Assembly: GCA_945883235.1 (NCBI GenBank) | Contig: CAMCXF010000014.1 | Span: 1-64,000 of the forward strand | Length of the DNA stretch: 64,000 nucleotides | From: Phenylobacterium deserti | GTDB lineage: Bacteria; Pseudomonadota; Alphaproteobacteria; Caulobacterales; Caulobacteraceae | Direction of reading: 5' to 3' | Shown: one piece after another, positions 17,736-26,916 of the stretch | Layout of the letters: each line of letters begins with the position of its first letter | Position numbering within the stretch: the first letter of the stretch is position 1 | The notes under the pieces: generated by a model | Databases searched by the model: none | Seen by the model: only the letters and a program-made list of their open reading frames with translations | What the model was told of the DNA's origin: nothing | Translations under genes and position numbers: made by a program

Positions 17736-18509
17736 TCAAACCTTGGGTGGTGCGCCGCCCAGCTGACCCTTCAGGTCATGGACGGTCTTTTGATGGGTCA
17801 GGTCGATGTGCAGCGGCGTCACAGAAATCTTGCCGTCGTAGAGCGCGCGCAGGTCAGTGCCCTCGGGCGGGCTTGACCGCAAGGCCTTGAAGCCGACCCA
17901 ATAGTAATCGCGGCCCCGCAGGTCGGTGCGCTTTTCGTTGTGGCGGATCTGGAAGTCGCGGAAACCCTGGCGGGTGACCTCGACCTCCGTGATGTTGGCG
18001 ACATCGCCGTTCGGGAAGTTAATGTTCAGCACCACATCGCTAGGCCAGCCGATTTCCATCAACCGCTTGATGATGCCCGGGCCGAACGTCTCGGCGGCCT
18101 CGTAGCTGGTGCCCGGCTCATAGAAGCCCATCTGCGACAGGGCCATGGACGGCACGCCCAGCGCCATGCCCTCGATGGCCCCGGCGACCGTGCCGGACAT
18201 CGTCACGTCCTCGGCCAGGTTTGCGCCCCGGTTGACGCCCGACAGCACCAGATCAGGCCGTTTGCCGACGATCAGGTCGTTGACCCCCAGCATCACGCAG
18301 TCGGTGGGCGTGCCCGTGGTGGCGAACCGGCGCTCGCCCAGTTGCCGCACCCGGATCGGATCGGCGAGGGTCAGGGCGCGACTGGCCCCGGACTGCTCAT
18401 ACTCCGGCGCGCATACCCAGACGTCGTCAGTTAGCTGGGCGGCGATGCGTTCCAGGGATTCCAGGCCGTCCGCATGGATGCCATCGTCGTTGGTGATCAG
18501 GATGCGCAT
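17736..18509 (-). CDS. surE: 5'/3'-nucleotidase SurE
   Basis: 257 residues. SurE is a metal-dependent nucleoside-monophosphate phosphatase of the stress-survival group. Its metal site starts with [16 protein letters not shown] (Asp8-Asp9), with the conserved [12 protein letters not shown] and [20 protein letters not shown] segments following. The ATG at 18509 overlaps the serS stop (TGATG), so translation is coupled to serS; an in-frame GTG just upstream is a weaker choice. Confidence 0.95.
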   Translation of the reverse strand: MRILITNDDGIHADGLESLERIAAQLTDDVWVCAPEYEQSGASRALTLADPIRVRQLGERRFATTGTPTDCVMLGVNDLIVGKRPDLVLSGVNRGANLAEDVTMSGTVAGAIEGMALGVPSMALSQMGFYEPGTSYEAAETFGPGIIKRLMEIGWPSDVVLNINFPNGDVANITEVEVTRQGFRDFQIRHNEKRTDLRGRDYYWVGFKALRSSPPEGTDLRALYDGKISVTPLHIDLTHQKTVHDLKGQLGGAPPKV

Positions 18510-19789
18510 CACCCTTTTCCGCCGATATGCGTCACGCCGGGCATGTAGGAATGCAGCGCCTGGGGGATGGCGATGCGGCCGTCCTCGTCCTGATAATTCT
18601 CCATGATCGCCACCAGCGTCCGGCCAACAGCCAGGCCGGAGCCGTTCAGGGTGTGCACAAACCGCGTACCCTTTTCCCCGGTCTTCTTGGCCCGAGCGTC
18701 CATGCGCCGGGCCTGGAAATCCCCGCAGTTGGAGCAGGAGCTGATCTCGCGGTACTTGCCCTGCGACGGGAGCCAGACTTCCAGGTCATAGGTCTTTCGC
18801 GCGCCGAAACCCATGTCGCCCGTGCACAGCAACATGGTGCGGAACGGCAGTTCCAGCCGTTTCAGGATAGCCTCGGCGCAGCCGACCATCCGCTCATGCT
18901 CGGCCTCGGAGGCTTCCGGCGCGACGATGGAGACCATTTCGACCTTGTAGAACTGGTGCTGGCGGATCATGCCGCGGGTGTCGCGTCCGGAGGCACCGGC
19001 CTCGGAGCGGAAGCACGGCGTCAGCGCCGTAAATCGTAGCGGCAATTCTTCCTCGGCGACGATCTGGTCCATCACCAGGCTGGTCAGCGGCACCTCGGCG
19101 GTGGGGATCAGCCAACGGCCATCGGTTGTCTGGAACAGGTCCTCGGCGAATTTCGGGAGTTTGTCTGTGCCGTAGGCCGCGGCATCGTTGACGAGCAGTG
19201 GCGGCGACACCTCAAGGTATCCATGCTCGACCGTTTGCATGTCCAGCATGAACTGACCCAAGGCGCGCTCCAGCCGCGCCAACGGACCCTTCAGCACGCT
19301 GAACCGCGCGCCGCTCATGCGTACGGCGGCTTCGAAGTCCAGCAGGCCGGTCGCCTCGCCTAGGTCGGCGTGGTTCCTGGGGTTGGCAATGGCCCAGGGC
19401 TCGCCCCAGCGGCGGACCTCGACGTTGGCCTCCTCGTCGGCACCGACCGGCACGTCCAGGGCGGGGATGTTAGGCAGGCTGGAGAGGATGTCGTGTAGGG
19501 CGTTGCCTGCCTCGCGCTCCGCCTCTGTGTTCTCGGCCAATACGCCTTTAAGCGTCTCGACCACGGCCATCAGACGTACCGCCTCGGCCTCATCCTTGCG
19601 GCCCTTGGCCTGGCCGATCTGCTTGGAGGCGTCGTTGCGTTCGGCCTGCGCCGTCTGGCCCACCGTCTGGGCAGCGCGCAGCTTGCCATCCAGTGCTAGG
19701 ATTTCCGCGACCCGACCCGAGGAACCCTTCGCCGCCCAGGCCTTTTCGTACAGCTCGGGGGTTTCGCGAATGGCTCGGATGTCGTGCAT
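18509..19789 (-). CDS. serS: seryl-tRNA synthetase
   Basis: 426 residues, full length. An N-terminal coiled-coil arm (about residues 30-105, [20 protein letters not shown] and onward) grips the long variable arm of tRNA-Ser. The class II catalytic core follows, with motif 2 [20 protein letters not shown] and motif 3 [20 protein letters not shown]. It is the first gene of the serS-surE-pcm run. Confidence 0.97.
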   Translation of the reverse strand: MHDIRAIRETPELYEKAWAAKGSSGRVAEILALDGKLRAAQTVGQTAQAERNDASKQIGQAKGRKDEAEAVRLMAVVETLKGVLAENTEAEREAGNALHDILSSLPNIPALDVPVGADEEANVEVRRWGEPWAIANPRNHADLGEATGLLDFEAAVRMSGARFSVLKGPLARLERALGQFMLDMQTVEHGYLEVSPPLLVNDAAAYGTDKLPKFAEDLFQTTDGRWLIPTAEVPLTSLVMDQIVAEEELPLRFTALTPCFRSEAGASGRDTRGMIRQHQFYKVEMVSIVAPEASEAEHERMVGCAEAILKRLELPFRTMLLCTGDMGFGARKTYDLEVWLPSQGKYREISSCSNCGDFQARRMDARAKKTGEKGTRFVHTLNGSGLAVGRTLVAIMENYQDEDGRIAIPQALHSYMPGVTHIGGKG

Positions 19790-19850
19790 GGGGTCCGCTT
19801 TTTCGGGGTTAAGCGGCTTTCTCTAGAGCGCGTCGCAAGAGGTGCCAACC

Positions 19851-20738
19851 TCAGACGGTTGCCACATCCGTCCCCGCCGCCTCGTCGTCCTTCTTGCGGC
19901 GCAGTTCGATCAGTTTCACGCAGCCGACCGAGACGAAATAGAGGGCGATGATCGGGACGGCGAGCATCAGCTGGCTGATCGGGTCGGGCGGGGTGACGAC
20001 GGCGGCGACGACGACGACGCCAAGCACGGCATAGCGCCAGCCCTTCCACAGCATCGCCGAATTGACGATCCCGGCCAGCCCTAGCAGGGTCAACACCACC
20101 GGCAACTGGAAGCACAGTCCAAAGGCCAGCAGCAGCGTCGTCACCAGGGTCAGGTAGTCCGACACCTTGGGCAATAGCTCAACCGCGATGCCCGCGCCCA
20201 TGATCTGCTGGCTGAGCGAGAACCACAGAACGAACGGCAGGATGATGTAGTAAACCAGCGCGCCGCCCAGGGTGAACAGCGCCGGTGCCGCCAGCAGGAA
20301 CGGCAGGAACGCAAAGCGTTCGCGCTTGTACAATCCCGGCGCCACAAACGCGTAGACCTGCCAGGCCAGCACCGGGAAAGACAGCACCACGGCCCCGAAG
20401 CCGGCCAGTTTGAGCTTGGTGAAAAAGAACTCCAGCGGTGCCGTGAACATCAGCCGGAGATCTCCGGTGGCGGGCGGCGCGTCCTTGATGCCGATCAGCA
20501 CGAACAGCAGGTCGAACGGCCCGGTGGGCTGGCCGCTTTTGGACGCCGCGTACATCTGGGCGGCCATCTGGAACGGGTGCAGCAGGAAACGGTAGATCGG
20601 CTCGGCAAAGCCGAAACAGATGATGAAGCCGACGACGATGGACACGACGCAGATAATCAGTCGGCTGCGCAGCTCGACCAGATGGTCCATCAGCGGCGCG
20701 CGTGAGGCCTCGATATCGTCGTCATGCTCGACGCTCAC
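19851..20738 (-). CDS. tatC: Sec-independent protein translocase TatC
   Basis: 295 residues, with six predicted transmembrane helices and the family signature APLMDHLVELRSRLIICVVS at residues 14-33. TatC is the receptor of the twin-arginine system and binds the RR signal of folded substrates. The FFTKLKLAGFGAVVLSFPVL segment is also typical. GTG 20738 overlaps the tatB stop as GTGA. The C-terminus is a charged tail (LRRKKDDEAAGTDVATV). The FMN dehydrogenase at 415-1617 is a likely Tat client in this window. Confidence 0.96.
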   Translation of the reverse strand: MSVEHDDDIEASRAPLMDHLVELRSRLIICVVSIVVGFIICFGFAEPIYRFLLHPFQMAAQMYAASKSGQPTGPFDLLFVLIGIKDAPPATGDLRLMFTAPLEFFFTKLKLAGFGAVVLSFPVLAWQVYAFVAPGLYKRERFAFLPFLLAAPALFTLGGALVYYIILPFVLWFSLSQQIMGAGIAVELLPKVSDYLTLVTTLLLAFGLCFQLPVVLTLLGLAGIVNSAMLWKGWRYAVLGVVVVAAVVTPPDPISQLMLAVPIIALYFVSVGCVKLIELRRKKDDEAAGTDVATV

Positions 20739-21223
20739 GAACCGGCCTCGACGGTCTTGGCGGCGCGCTTGCGGCGACTGGGTGCGGCTTCCACAACTGT
20801 CGCCTCAGCGGCCACGACAGTCTTCTTGCGCGGCTTCCGGGCGGGCTTGGGGACTTCCGAAATCTCCAGCGGCGGTGCGTCAGGGGTGTCGTACTGATAG
20901 CTCATCGGCGGGTGCAGCTGGACGCCGACCTCGGACATGCTGTGTTCGATCTCGCCTACCGATGCGCGCATCAGCTGGTCCTGCTCGGCGATGTCGGCGA
21001 ACTGGCCCCGGCGCATGGCGTCGACTTCCTTGCGCAGCTCGTCCAGCTCGGTCTGGCGCGCCATTTCGTCGAAACTGGACCGGAATTCAGACGCCATACC
21101 GCGCAGCTTGGCCATGAACTGACCGAAGCGTCGCAACAGAACAGGCAGATCCTTCGGCCCTACGACAATCAACGCCACGATGGCGATGACCACGAGTTCC
21201 GACATGCCGACTTCGGGAAGCAT
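20735..21223 (-). CDS. tatB: Sec-independent translocase subunit TatB
   Basis: 162 residues. The amphipathic Tat start (MLPEVGMSELVVIAIVALIV followed by VGPKDLPVLLRRFGQFMAKL) shows the glutamate near position 9 and the FG hinge that mark TatB rather than TatA. An amphipathic helix and a long charged tail ending in KRAAKTVEAGS follow. It overlaps tatC by 4 bases. Confidence 0.94.
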   Translation of the reverse strand: MLPEVGMSELVVIAIVALIVVGPKDLPVLLRRFGQFMAKLRGMASEFRSSFDEMARQTELDELRKEVDAMRRGQFADIAEQDQLMRASVGEIEHSMSEVGVQLHPPMSYQYDTPDAPPLEISEVPKPARKPRKKTVVAAEATVVEAAPSRRKRAAKTVEAGS

Positions 21224-21297
21224 GACTGTGGCCTAAAATGCAAAGTGCAGACCGCAGCCGTGGCGGGTCGGCGCGGTAGGGGGATGAATGACCAGCG

Positions 21298-21501
21298 TCA
21301 GCTGCGGGCGTTGTCTTTTTCGTCTGCAGGAATCGTCTTTTTGGCGTCTTCGGTGGTGTCCTCGCCTTTCAGGCCGTCGCGGAACGCGCGGATGCCCTTA
21401 GCGGTGTCGCCCATGATGCCAGAGATCTTCCCGCGCCCGCCGAAGAGCAGGAGCGCGACCACCACGATCGCCGCGATATGCCAGATACTGAAGGCGCCCA
21501 T
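21298..21501 (-). CDS. tatA: Sec-independent translocase subunit TatA
   Basis: 67 residues. The helix WHIAAIVVVALLLFGGRGKI is followed by the amphipathic segment GDTAKGIRAFRDGLKGE and an acidic tail, the standard pore-forming TatA layout. The gene is 74 bases before tatB. Upstream of it (plus-strand 21540-21570) an AT-rich tatatag stretch could be a promoter -10 element. Confidence 0.95.
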   Translation of the reverse strand: MGAFSIWHIAAIVVVALLLFGGRGKISGIMGDTAKGIRAFRDGLKGEDTTEDAKKTIPADEKDNARS

Positions 21502-21603
21502 GCGCTGAATTCTCCTTGTCCGGCAACGGTGCTGTCGCCGAGCGTGATGTTAAGTCGCTATATAGTCTGTCCCGGGCCGCCGCGCCAACGGCCAGGAGGT
21601 CAG

Positions 21604-22260
21604 TTAGGTGGACGCCGCGTCTTCACCGATGAAATCCACGTGAAACTCCGGCGCGTCGGGCTCCAGCGGGTCCTCATCCAGAGCAAGAGCATTGGGGTCG
21701 GGCACCGCAAAGTCCGCCGGCAGATCGAGCGACAGCAGGCCCGCCGTCTTCATCTCCGCCATACCCGGCAGATCACTCAGATTGGAAAGACCGTAGTGTT
21801 CCAGAAAGCTGTCCGTCGTCCCGTAGGTGACCGGTCGCCCCGGGGACCGTCGGCGACCCCGCATGCGAACCAGGCGGAGCTCGAGCAGAACATCGAGGGT
21901 TCCACGGCTGGCCTGGACACCCCGCACCGCCTCGATTTCGGCCCGGGTCACGGGCTGGTGATAGGCGATAATGGCCAGAGTTTCCTGGGCAGCCTTTGAC
22001 AGGCGGCGCGGCTCTTCGCGCTCCTGCGTCATCAGCCAGGCCAGATCGTCAGCGGTCTGGAATCGCCAGGCGTTGGCGACATAGGCAAGTACCACCCCCC
22101 TGCCCGCATATCGCAACGACAAGTCCGCCAAAGCCCCGACGACGTCAGAACCTTCCGGCAGCCGTTTGACAATCTCGGCCTCTGTGAGAGGTCCCGCCGC
22201 TGCGAACAACAGGGCTTCGATTTCGCGCGTGGTCTCAAACCGGTGTTCAGGATAGCTCAT
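21604..22260 (-). CDS. scpB: segregation and condensation protein B
   Basis: 218 residues with two winged-helix domains, beginning TREIEALLFAAAGPLTEAEI and carrying the signature RLSKAAQETLAIIAYHQPVT followed by RAEIEAVRGVQAS and GRPVTYGTTDSFLEHYGLS. ScpB dimerises and, with ScpA, bridges SMC heads in chromosome segregation. The start overlaps the scpA stop as ATGA. Confidence 0.95.
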   Translation of the reverse strand: MSYPEHRFETTREIEALLFAAAGPLTEAEIVKRLPEGSDVVGALADLSLRYAGRGVVLAYVANAWRFQTADDLAWLMTQEREEPRRLSKAAQETLAIIAYHQPVTRAEIEAVRGVQASRGTLDVLLELRLVRMRGRRRSPGRPVTYGTTDSFLEHYGLSNLSDLPGMAEMKTAGLLSLDLPADFAVPDPNALALDEDPLEPDAPEFHVDFIGEDAAST

Positions 22261-23066
22261 GCCGTCGCCTCGCTTTTGCGGGCCCGCAGATAGATGTCGG
22301 CGAAGGCTTCCAGCTGGCGGGCCTCCATTTCACCTTCCCTGACCAGTTCCAGGCTGGCCGAGAGTGTGGACGCGACATAGGACGCCCGGCTTGGGCCTGC
22401 GGTCGGCGTCCCTGCCGGAGCGACGCCAGCCAGGGGAGTCCAGCGATCCATGTCCGGTAGCAGCCGGCGAAGGCGATCCCGGGCGTCCTCCAACGGATAG
22501 GCGACCGGTGGCGCAGGCCTGTAGCTACGCTGCGATTCCTTCGCGCGCTGGCCGATGTAGGCCGACATCAGAGCGTAAAGGTCACCTTCAAATGCATTCG
22601 AAGGGATGATTCGAATCGCCTGGGGGTCGCCCCGGCCAAACACCTCGCGGCGCAGCTGTGGTCCGGTCCGCAGGCGCTCGGCAGCCTCGCGCATGGCTTC
22701 AAGCTTGGCGAGCCGGAACGCCAGCCGCGCGGCGATCTCTTCGGCGGGGGCTTCCTCAGGGCGGGGCTGTTCGGCCTTGGGCAACAGCAGGCGCGATTTC
22801 AGATAGGCCAGCCAGGCCGCCATAACCAGATAGTCCGCCGCCAGGGAAAACCTTAGGTGCCGCGCATCCTGCACAAAGGCCAGATACTGATCGGCCAGTT
22901 TCAGGATCGAAAGCTGCAGAAGATCGACCTTCTGGCTGCGGGCCAGCGCCAGCAGGACGTGCAACGGGCCCTCGTAGCCATCGACGTCGATGATCAGCGC
23001 CTCACCGTCCTCGGCAGCGGTGGCGGCAGCGTTGAAATCCAGAGACGGCTGGAAGCCTGCGCTCAT
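22257..23066 (-). CDS. scpA: segregation and condensation protein A (kleisin)
   Basis: 269 residues from ATG 23066, which overlaps the nagZ stop by 4 bases (ATGA); a start three codons upstream is possible. The kleisin signature VDGYEGPLHVLLALARSQKV lies near the N-terminus, followed by YLVMAAWLAYLKSRLLLP, and the C-terminal winged helix is LVREGEMEARQLEAFADIYL. ScpA links the two heads of SMC. Confidence 0.94.
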   Translation of the reverse strand: MSAGFQPSLDFNAAATAAEDGEALIIDVDGYEGPLHVLLALARSQKVDLLQLSILKLADQYLAFVQDARHLRFSLAADYLVMAAWLAYLKSRLLLPKAEQPRPEEAPAEEIAARLAFRLAKLEAMREAAERLRTGPQLRREVFGRGDPQAIRIIPSNAFEGDLYALMSAYIGQRAKESQRSYRPAPPVAYPLEDARDRLRRLLPDMDRWTPLAGVAPAGTPTAGPSRASYVASTLSASLELVREGEMEARQLEAFADIYLRARKSEATA

Positions 23067-24088
23067 GCTGCCCACCTTCCCTCAAACGCGGCGTCGAAGC
23101 GAGCGCGACCGGCTTCAACATCAAACGGCTCGGGCTGTCTGGCCAAGCGGGCCAACGCTGCCTCGGCACGCCGCTGTCCCTGGCCCCGGAGGGGTCCGGC
23201 CCCTACGGCAACGGCGGTCATGTCGGCAATGTTGCCATCACAGTGGAGGACCACATCACAGCCCGCCCTGCGCGCCGAACGCGCGCGCTGGCCCATGTCA
23301 CCGTCCAGGGCCTTCATCGCGAGATCGTCGCTCATCAGCAGACCCTGAAAGCCAATCGCGTCACGGACAACCGTGTCGATCACTCTGCGTGAGGTCGTCG
23401 CAGGTCGTTTCTGGTCAAGGGCCGGGTAGATCACGTGTGCCGTCATCGCCATGGGCATGTCGGACAGCGCCCTGAAGGGCAGGAAATCGTGGACGGCCAG
23501 ATCATCCCGGGAGGCCCCCACCACCGGAAGTTCCAGGTGACTGTCGGTTCTGGCGCGACCATGGCCGGGTATGTGTTTGAGCACCGGCAGGACACCGCCT
23601 GCAATCAATCCCTCGCACGCAGCCCGGCCCAGCACAGCCACCTCTTCAGGTGTGTCGCCATAGGCCCGGTCGCCGATTACCGGGTGTCCGCCCGGTGCCG
23701 GTACGTCCAGCACAGGCAGGCAATCGACATTGATGCCCAGGGCGGCGAGATCGTGAGCGATCAGCCGCGCGCCAAGCCGGGTAACTTCGCGCGCCAGCAA
23801 CGGATCGTTGCCTCTCAGCGTGCCATAGGCTCGCCCCGGCGGATAGCGCCGCCAGTGCGGCGGTCCCAGACGCTGCACCCGACCGCCCTCCTGATCGATC
23901 AGAACCGGAGCGTCTGCCCGGTCGATTGCCGCGCGAAGGGAGGCGACCAATGCCCGGACCTGATCAGGGGTTTCGACATTGCGACCAAACAGGATGAAAC
24001 CCCAAGGCTGCACTTCGGCGAAAAACGCCATCTCCGTCCGGCTCAGGACGGGACCCGCGCAGCCCAGAATGCAGGCCGCCGGGTTCAC
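23063..24088 (-). CDS. nagZ: beta-N-acetylhexosaminidase NagZ
   Basis: Taken from GTG 24088, which overlaps the upstream SPOR-gene stop (GTGA), the protein is 341 residues. An alternative start at 24130 would overlap that gene by 46 bases. NagZ (glycoside hydrolase family 3) removes GlcNAc from muropeptides in cell-wall recycling. The motifs are PVLIDQEGGRVQRLGPP, the mobile catalytic loop KHIPGHGRARTDSHLELP with its conserved histidine, and the nucleophile segment LLMSDDLAMKAL. The context of SPOR protein and scpA is the usual alphaproteobacterial one. Confidence 0.93.
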   Translation of the reverse strand: MNPAACILGCAGPVLSRTEMAFFAEVQPWGFILFGRNVETPDQVRALVASLRAAIDRADAPVLIDQEGGRVQRLGPPHWRRYPPGRAYGTLRGNDPLLAREVTRLGARLIAHDLAALGINVDCLPVLDVPAPGGHPVIGDRAYGDTPEEVAVLGRAACEGLIAGGVLPVLKHIPGHGRARTDSHLELPVVGASRDDLAVHDFLPFRALSDMPMAMTAHVIYPALDQKRPATTSRRVIDTVVRDAIGFQGLLMSDDLAMKALDGDMGQRARSARRAGCDVVLHCDGNIADMTAVAVGAGPLRGQGQRRAEAALARLARQPEPFDVEAGRARFDAAFEGRWAA

Positions 24089-24927
24089 CGGACGAAGCAG
24101 CTCTTCCCGGCGGCCTGCAGCTTGCTGCAAAACGCCTGCGCGTCGGCCCTGGACGCAAATCCCGTAACGGCCGTGCGATAAAGCGTGCCGCCGTTTTTCT
24201 CGATCTTTTCCACGCTTTTGCCCTTACCGACGCCCAGTCCGGGAGCCGCGGCCACCGCTTCACTCCAGGCCTTGTCCGCCAACGACGTCGAGGAGACCGC
24301 CCCGATCTGAACGGCGGCAGCACCAGACGAGGCGGCCTTGGTTTCAGGTGCCACAGACTTCGCAGGCGGCGGAGCCGCGGCTTTGGGCATAGGTGGCGGT
24401 GCCGTCTTGACCGGCGTGGGCTTGGCCACCGTTGGCGGCGTTTTCTGAACGGGCGCGGGTATGACCTTTGCCAGAGGCGCGGGTGCGATCTTGGCCGGAG
24501 GCGTGACAATAGCTGGTTTCAGGGCTGCCGCGGTCGATGGGGCCACGACAACAGGCACAGTGGGCCGCGCCTGGGGCGCTTCCGGCGGGGTCACAAAGGT
24601 CGGTTCCGCCGGCACGGTTGCCATCGCCTCGCCGTCGGACTTGTAGATTTGCAGTCCTGCCGCCGGGTCTTGCGGCTGGGATTCCGGGGTGGCTGCGGAC
24701 TTGATGGCGTCTACGGGAGTACCCACGACCTCAGGCGCTTCCGCTGCTTGTCGCACGCCGGAGCGGTAGAAAACGAAGATCGCCGCTACCAACGCCGCCA
24801 GCACCAGCACGCTGAGGATCAGAGTGAACGGGATCGGCCGCGCGCCACGCACGGGCTGCCTCGGGTCGAAGCTTAGCGGCGCATCAGATGTCGGGGGTGT
24901 ATAGGCACCGCGCTCATGGTCGGACAT
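24085..24927 (-). CDS. SPOR domain membrane protein
   Basis: 280 residues. A short cytoplasmic start is followed by one transmembrane helix (PFTLILSVLVLAALVAAIFV), a long proline/alanine/lysine-rich periplasmic linker, and a C-terminal SPOR domain (about 200-280: AAVQIGAVSSTSLADKAWSE ... FASRADAQAFCSKLQAAGKS). SPOR domains bind denuded glycan strands at division sites. Two cysteines near the end could form a disulfide. The last codons overlap the nagZ start. Confidence 0.88.
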   Translation of the reverse strand: MSDHERGAYTPPTSDAPLSFDPRQPVRGARPIPFTLILSVLVLAALVAAIFVFYRSGVRQAAEAPEVVGTPVDAIKSAATPESQPQDPAAGLQIYKSDGEAMATVPAEPTFVTPPEAPQARPTVPVVVAPSTAAALKPAIVTPPAKIAPAPLAKVIPAPVQKTPPTVAKPTPVKTAPPPMPKAAAPPPAKSVAPETKAASSGAAAVQIGAVSSTSLADKAWSEAVAAAPGLGVGKGKSVEKIEKNGGTLYRTAVTGFASRADAQAFCSKLQAAGKSCFVR

Positions 24928-25075
24928 CGCGAGAGCTCCTGGAGCTTGACTATGGCTTGCGATGTTCAGGGTCTAACGAATCGCTCGCGTTCAGTGACAT
25001 TCTATCCGAGTGGGTGCGGCGCGGATCGCTCGAATGCGTTGATTTCTGTGGGCGACTGGCGACAGACCGGATGGA

Positions 25076-25312
25076 TCAGCCCGCCCGGTCCAACCCCTCC
25101 AGATCGCTGGTGTCCATCGCATAGCGGTGAAACGCGGCGCGAAGCTCCCGCAGTTCATCCACGCTGATCCGGCCCGGACGTAGGTGAATTTCCAGATCAC
25201 GTCCTCGCCCGTTCAACCGCTGTACCGCTCCGATCTTCCGCACCCACCCGAAGAATGCGGTCTCGTCGCCTGCCGAATGAAAAATCGGGCCTCTGACTAC
25301 CAGGACGGCCAA
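25076..25312 (-). CDS. small conserved-looking protein downstream of dgt
   Basis: A 78-residue reading frame that begins with TTG 25312, three bases after the dgt stop, with a GGAG site (inside the last dgt codons) at good distance. Its sequence looks like a folded small domain: VVRGPIFHSAGDETAFFGWV, RLNGRGRDLEIHLRPGRISV and DELRELRAAFHRYAMD. I do not recognise a named family. The frame is open further upstream inside dgt, but that part is a shadow of the dgt coding frame. Confidence 0.6.
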   Translation of the reverse strand: MAVLVVRGPIFHSAGDETAFFGWVRKIGAVQRLNGRGRDLEIHLRPGRISVDELRELRAAFHRYAMDTSDLEGLDRAG

Positions 25313-25314
25313 GA

Positions 25315-26493
25315 TCAGCTCCAGACGTCCAGATGGAAGAGCTTTTTGTGTTCCTCGATGGCGAAACGGTCGGTCATGCCGGCGATATAGTCGCAGACGA
25401 TCCGGGCGCGCCCGGCCTCGTCGCGGGCCTCGGCGCGAACAAACCACTCGGCCGGCAGGACATCCGGCTCGGCCATGAACAGCTGGAACATTTCGGCCAG
25501 GATGCGGCGGGCCTGGCTGCGGGTGCGGTTGACCTTCCAGTGCCGATACATCCGCTCCAGCAGGAACAGCCGTAGCGCGCCTAGGTCCTCCAGCATATCG
25601 CGGGAGAATGCCACCAGCGCGTGGCCCAACACACGCACCTGCTCAGGTGAACCAACCTTGCCAGCTGACGCGCGCCGACGGGTCTCGGTCAGCACGTCGT
25701 CGACCATGGCCCCAATCATCCGGCGCACAGCCTCCAGCCGCAGGATGCCGGGTTCACACTCGGGATAGTCCAGACGCGCGCTGAGCACGTGCGGCCCGAT
25801 CAGTGGCACGGCGGCCAGTTCGTCCAGATTGAACAATCCGGCCAGTACGCCGTCGTCAACGTCATGGTTGTTGTAGGCAATGTCGTCGGCCAATGCCGCG
25901 ACCTGGGCCTCGGCCGACGCCCAGGTATCCAGCCGCAGGCCATACTGGGCGTCAAACTCGGAGATCGCGCTCCACGACGGCTTGGCCAGCTGATCGATCA
26001 CCGGCCCATTGTGCTTGATCACCCCTTCCAGCGTCTCCCAGGTCAGGTTGAGGCCGTCGAAATTGGGATAGCGGCGCTCCAGTTTCGTCACCACGCGGAA
26101 CGTCTGGACGTTGTGGTCGAAACCGCCGTAGCCATGCATCTGGACCTGCAGCTCGTCCTCGCCGGCGTGTCCGAACGGCGGGTGCCCCAGGTCGTGCGCG
26201 AGCGCAATGGTCTCGGCAAGGTCGGCATCCAGACCCAGGGCCGTCGCCAGCGACCGCGCGATCTGGGCCACTTCCAGGCTGTGGGTCAGGCGGGTGCGGA
26301 AGTGATCCCCCTCATGGGCCACGAAGACCTGGGTCTTTTCCTTCAGCCGTCGAAAAGCGGTCGAATGGATGATCCGGTCTCGATCACGGGCGAAGTCGGT
26401 TCGCGTCCGACTATGCGGCTCGACGACCTTGCGGCCTCGTGATTCCCCGGGGGCTTCCGCAAAGGCTGCGCGCAACGGAATGGATGAAGTCAT
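25315..26493 (-). CDS. dgt: deoxyguanosinetriphosphate triphosphohydrolase-like protein
   Basis: 392 residues of the dGTPase family of HD-domain phosphohydrolases (type 2 form). The metal site is built from [20 protein letters not shown] and the HD pair in [38 protein letters not shown] is the conserved N-terminal nucleotide-binding segment. The enzyme cleaves dNTPs to deoxynucleosides and triphosphate. It reads divergently from erpA with an 82-base shared promoter gap. Confidence 0.94.
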   Translation of the reverse strand: MTSSIPLRAAFAEAPGESRGRKVVEPHSRTRTDFARDRDRIIHSTAFRRLKEKTQVFVAHEGDHFRTRLTHSLEVAQIARSLATALGLDADLAETIALAHDLGHPPFGHAGEDELQVQMHGYGGFDHNVQTFRVVTKLERRYPNFDGLNLTWETLEGVIKHNGPVIDQLAKPSWSAISEFDAQYGLRLDTWASAEAQVAALADDIAYNNHDVDDGVLAGLFNLDELAAVPLIGPHVLSARLDYPECEPGILRLEAVRRMIGAMVDDVLTETRRRASAGKVGSPEQVRVLGHALVAFSRDMLEDLGALRLFLLERMYRHWKVNRTRSQARRILAEMFQLFMAEPDVLPAEWFVRAEARDEAGRARIVCDYIAGMTDRFAIEEHKKLFHLDVWS

Positions 26494-26575
26494 TTAATCG
26501 TTCTATGTCATGACCCCTTGGACGAGGCCGCTCTGGCCCTCATATAGTCCAGCAAGGACATTCGTCTAACAGGCC

Positions 26576-26908
26576 ATGACAACAACAGACCTCACCCTCA
26601 CGCCCGCCGCGGCGAAACGCATCCAGGCCATCGGGGCCGAAGAGGGCCGCAACGTGATGCTGCGGGTCGCGGTCGAAGGCGGCGGCTGCTCCGGTTTCCA
26701 GTACCAGTTTGCGCTGGTGGACAACGTCCAGCCCGACGACATGAAGATCGAGTGTAACGGGTCAGCGGCCTTGGTGGACGAGATGTCCCTGGCCTTCCTC
26801 GCCGGGTCGGAGATCGATTTCATCGATGAACTTGCCGGTGCCGAGTTCAAGATCCGCAACCCGAATGCCAAATCCAGCTGCGGCTGCGGGGTGAGTTTCT
26901 CGGTTTAG
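26576..26908 (+). CDS. erpA: iron-sulfur cluster insertion protein ErpA
   Basis: 110 residues, an A-type Fe-S carrier. The three cluster-binding cysteines are present: Cys38 in EGGGCSGFQY, and Cys102 and Cys104 in SSCGCGVSF. The LTPAAAKRIQAIGAEEGRNV start and GSEIDFIDELAGAEFKIRNP fit the ErpA branch; IscA or SufA cannot be wholly excluded from sequence alone. It is monocistronic and divergent from dgt. Confidence 0.9.
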   Translation: MTTTDLTLTPAAAKRIQAIGAEEGRNVMLRVAVEGGGCSGFQYQFALVDNVQPDDMKIECNGSAALVDEMSLAFLAGSEIDFIDELAGAEFKIRNPNAKSSCGCGVSFSV

Positions 26909-26916
26909 GTAGACCG

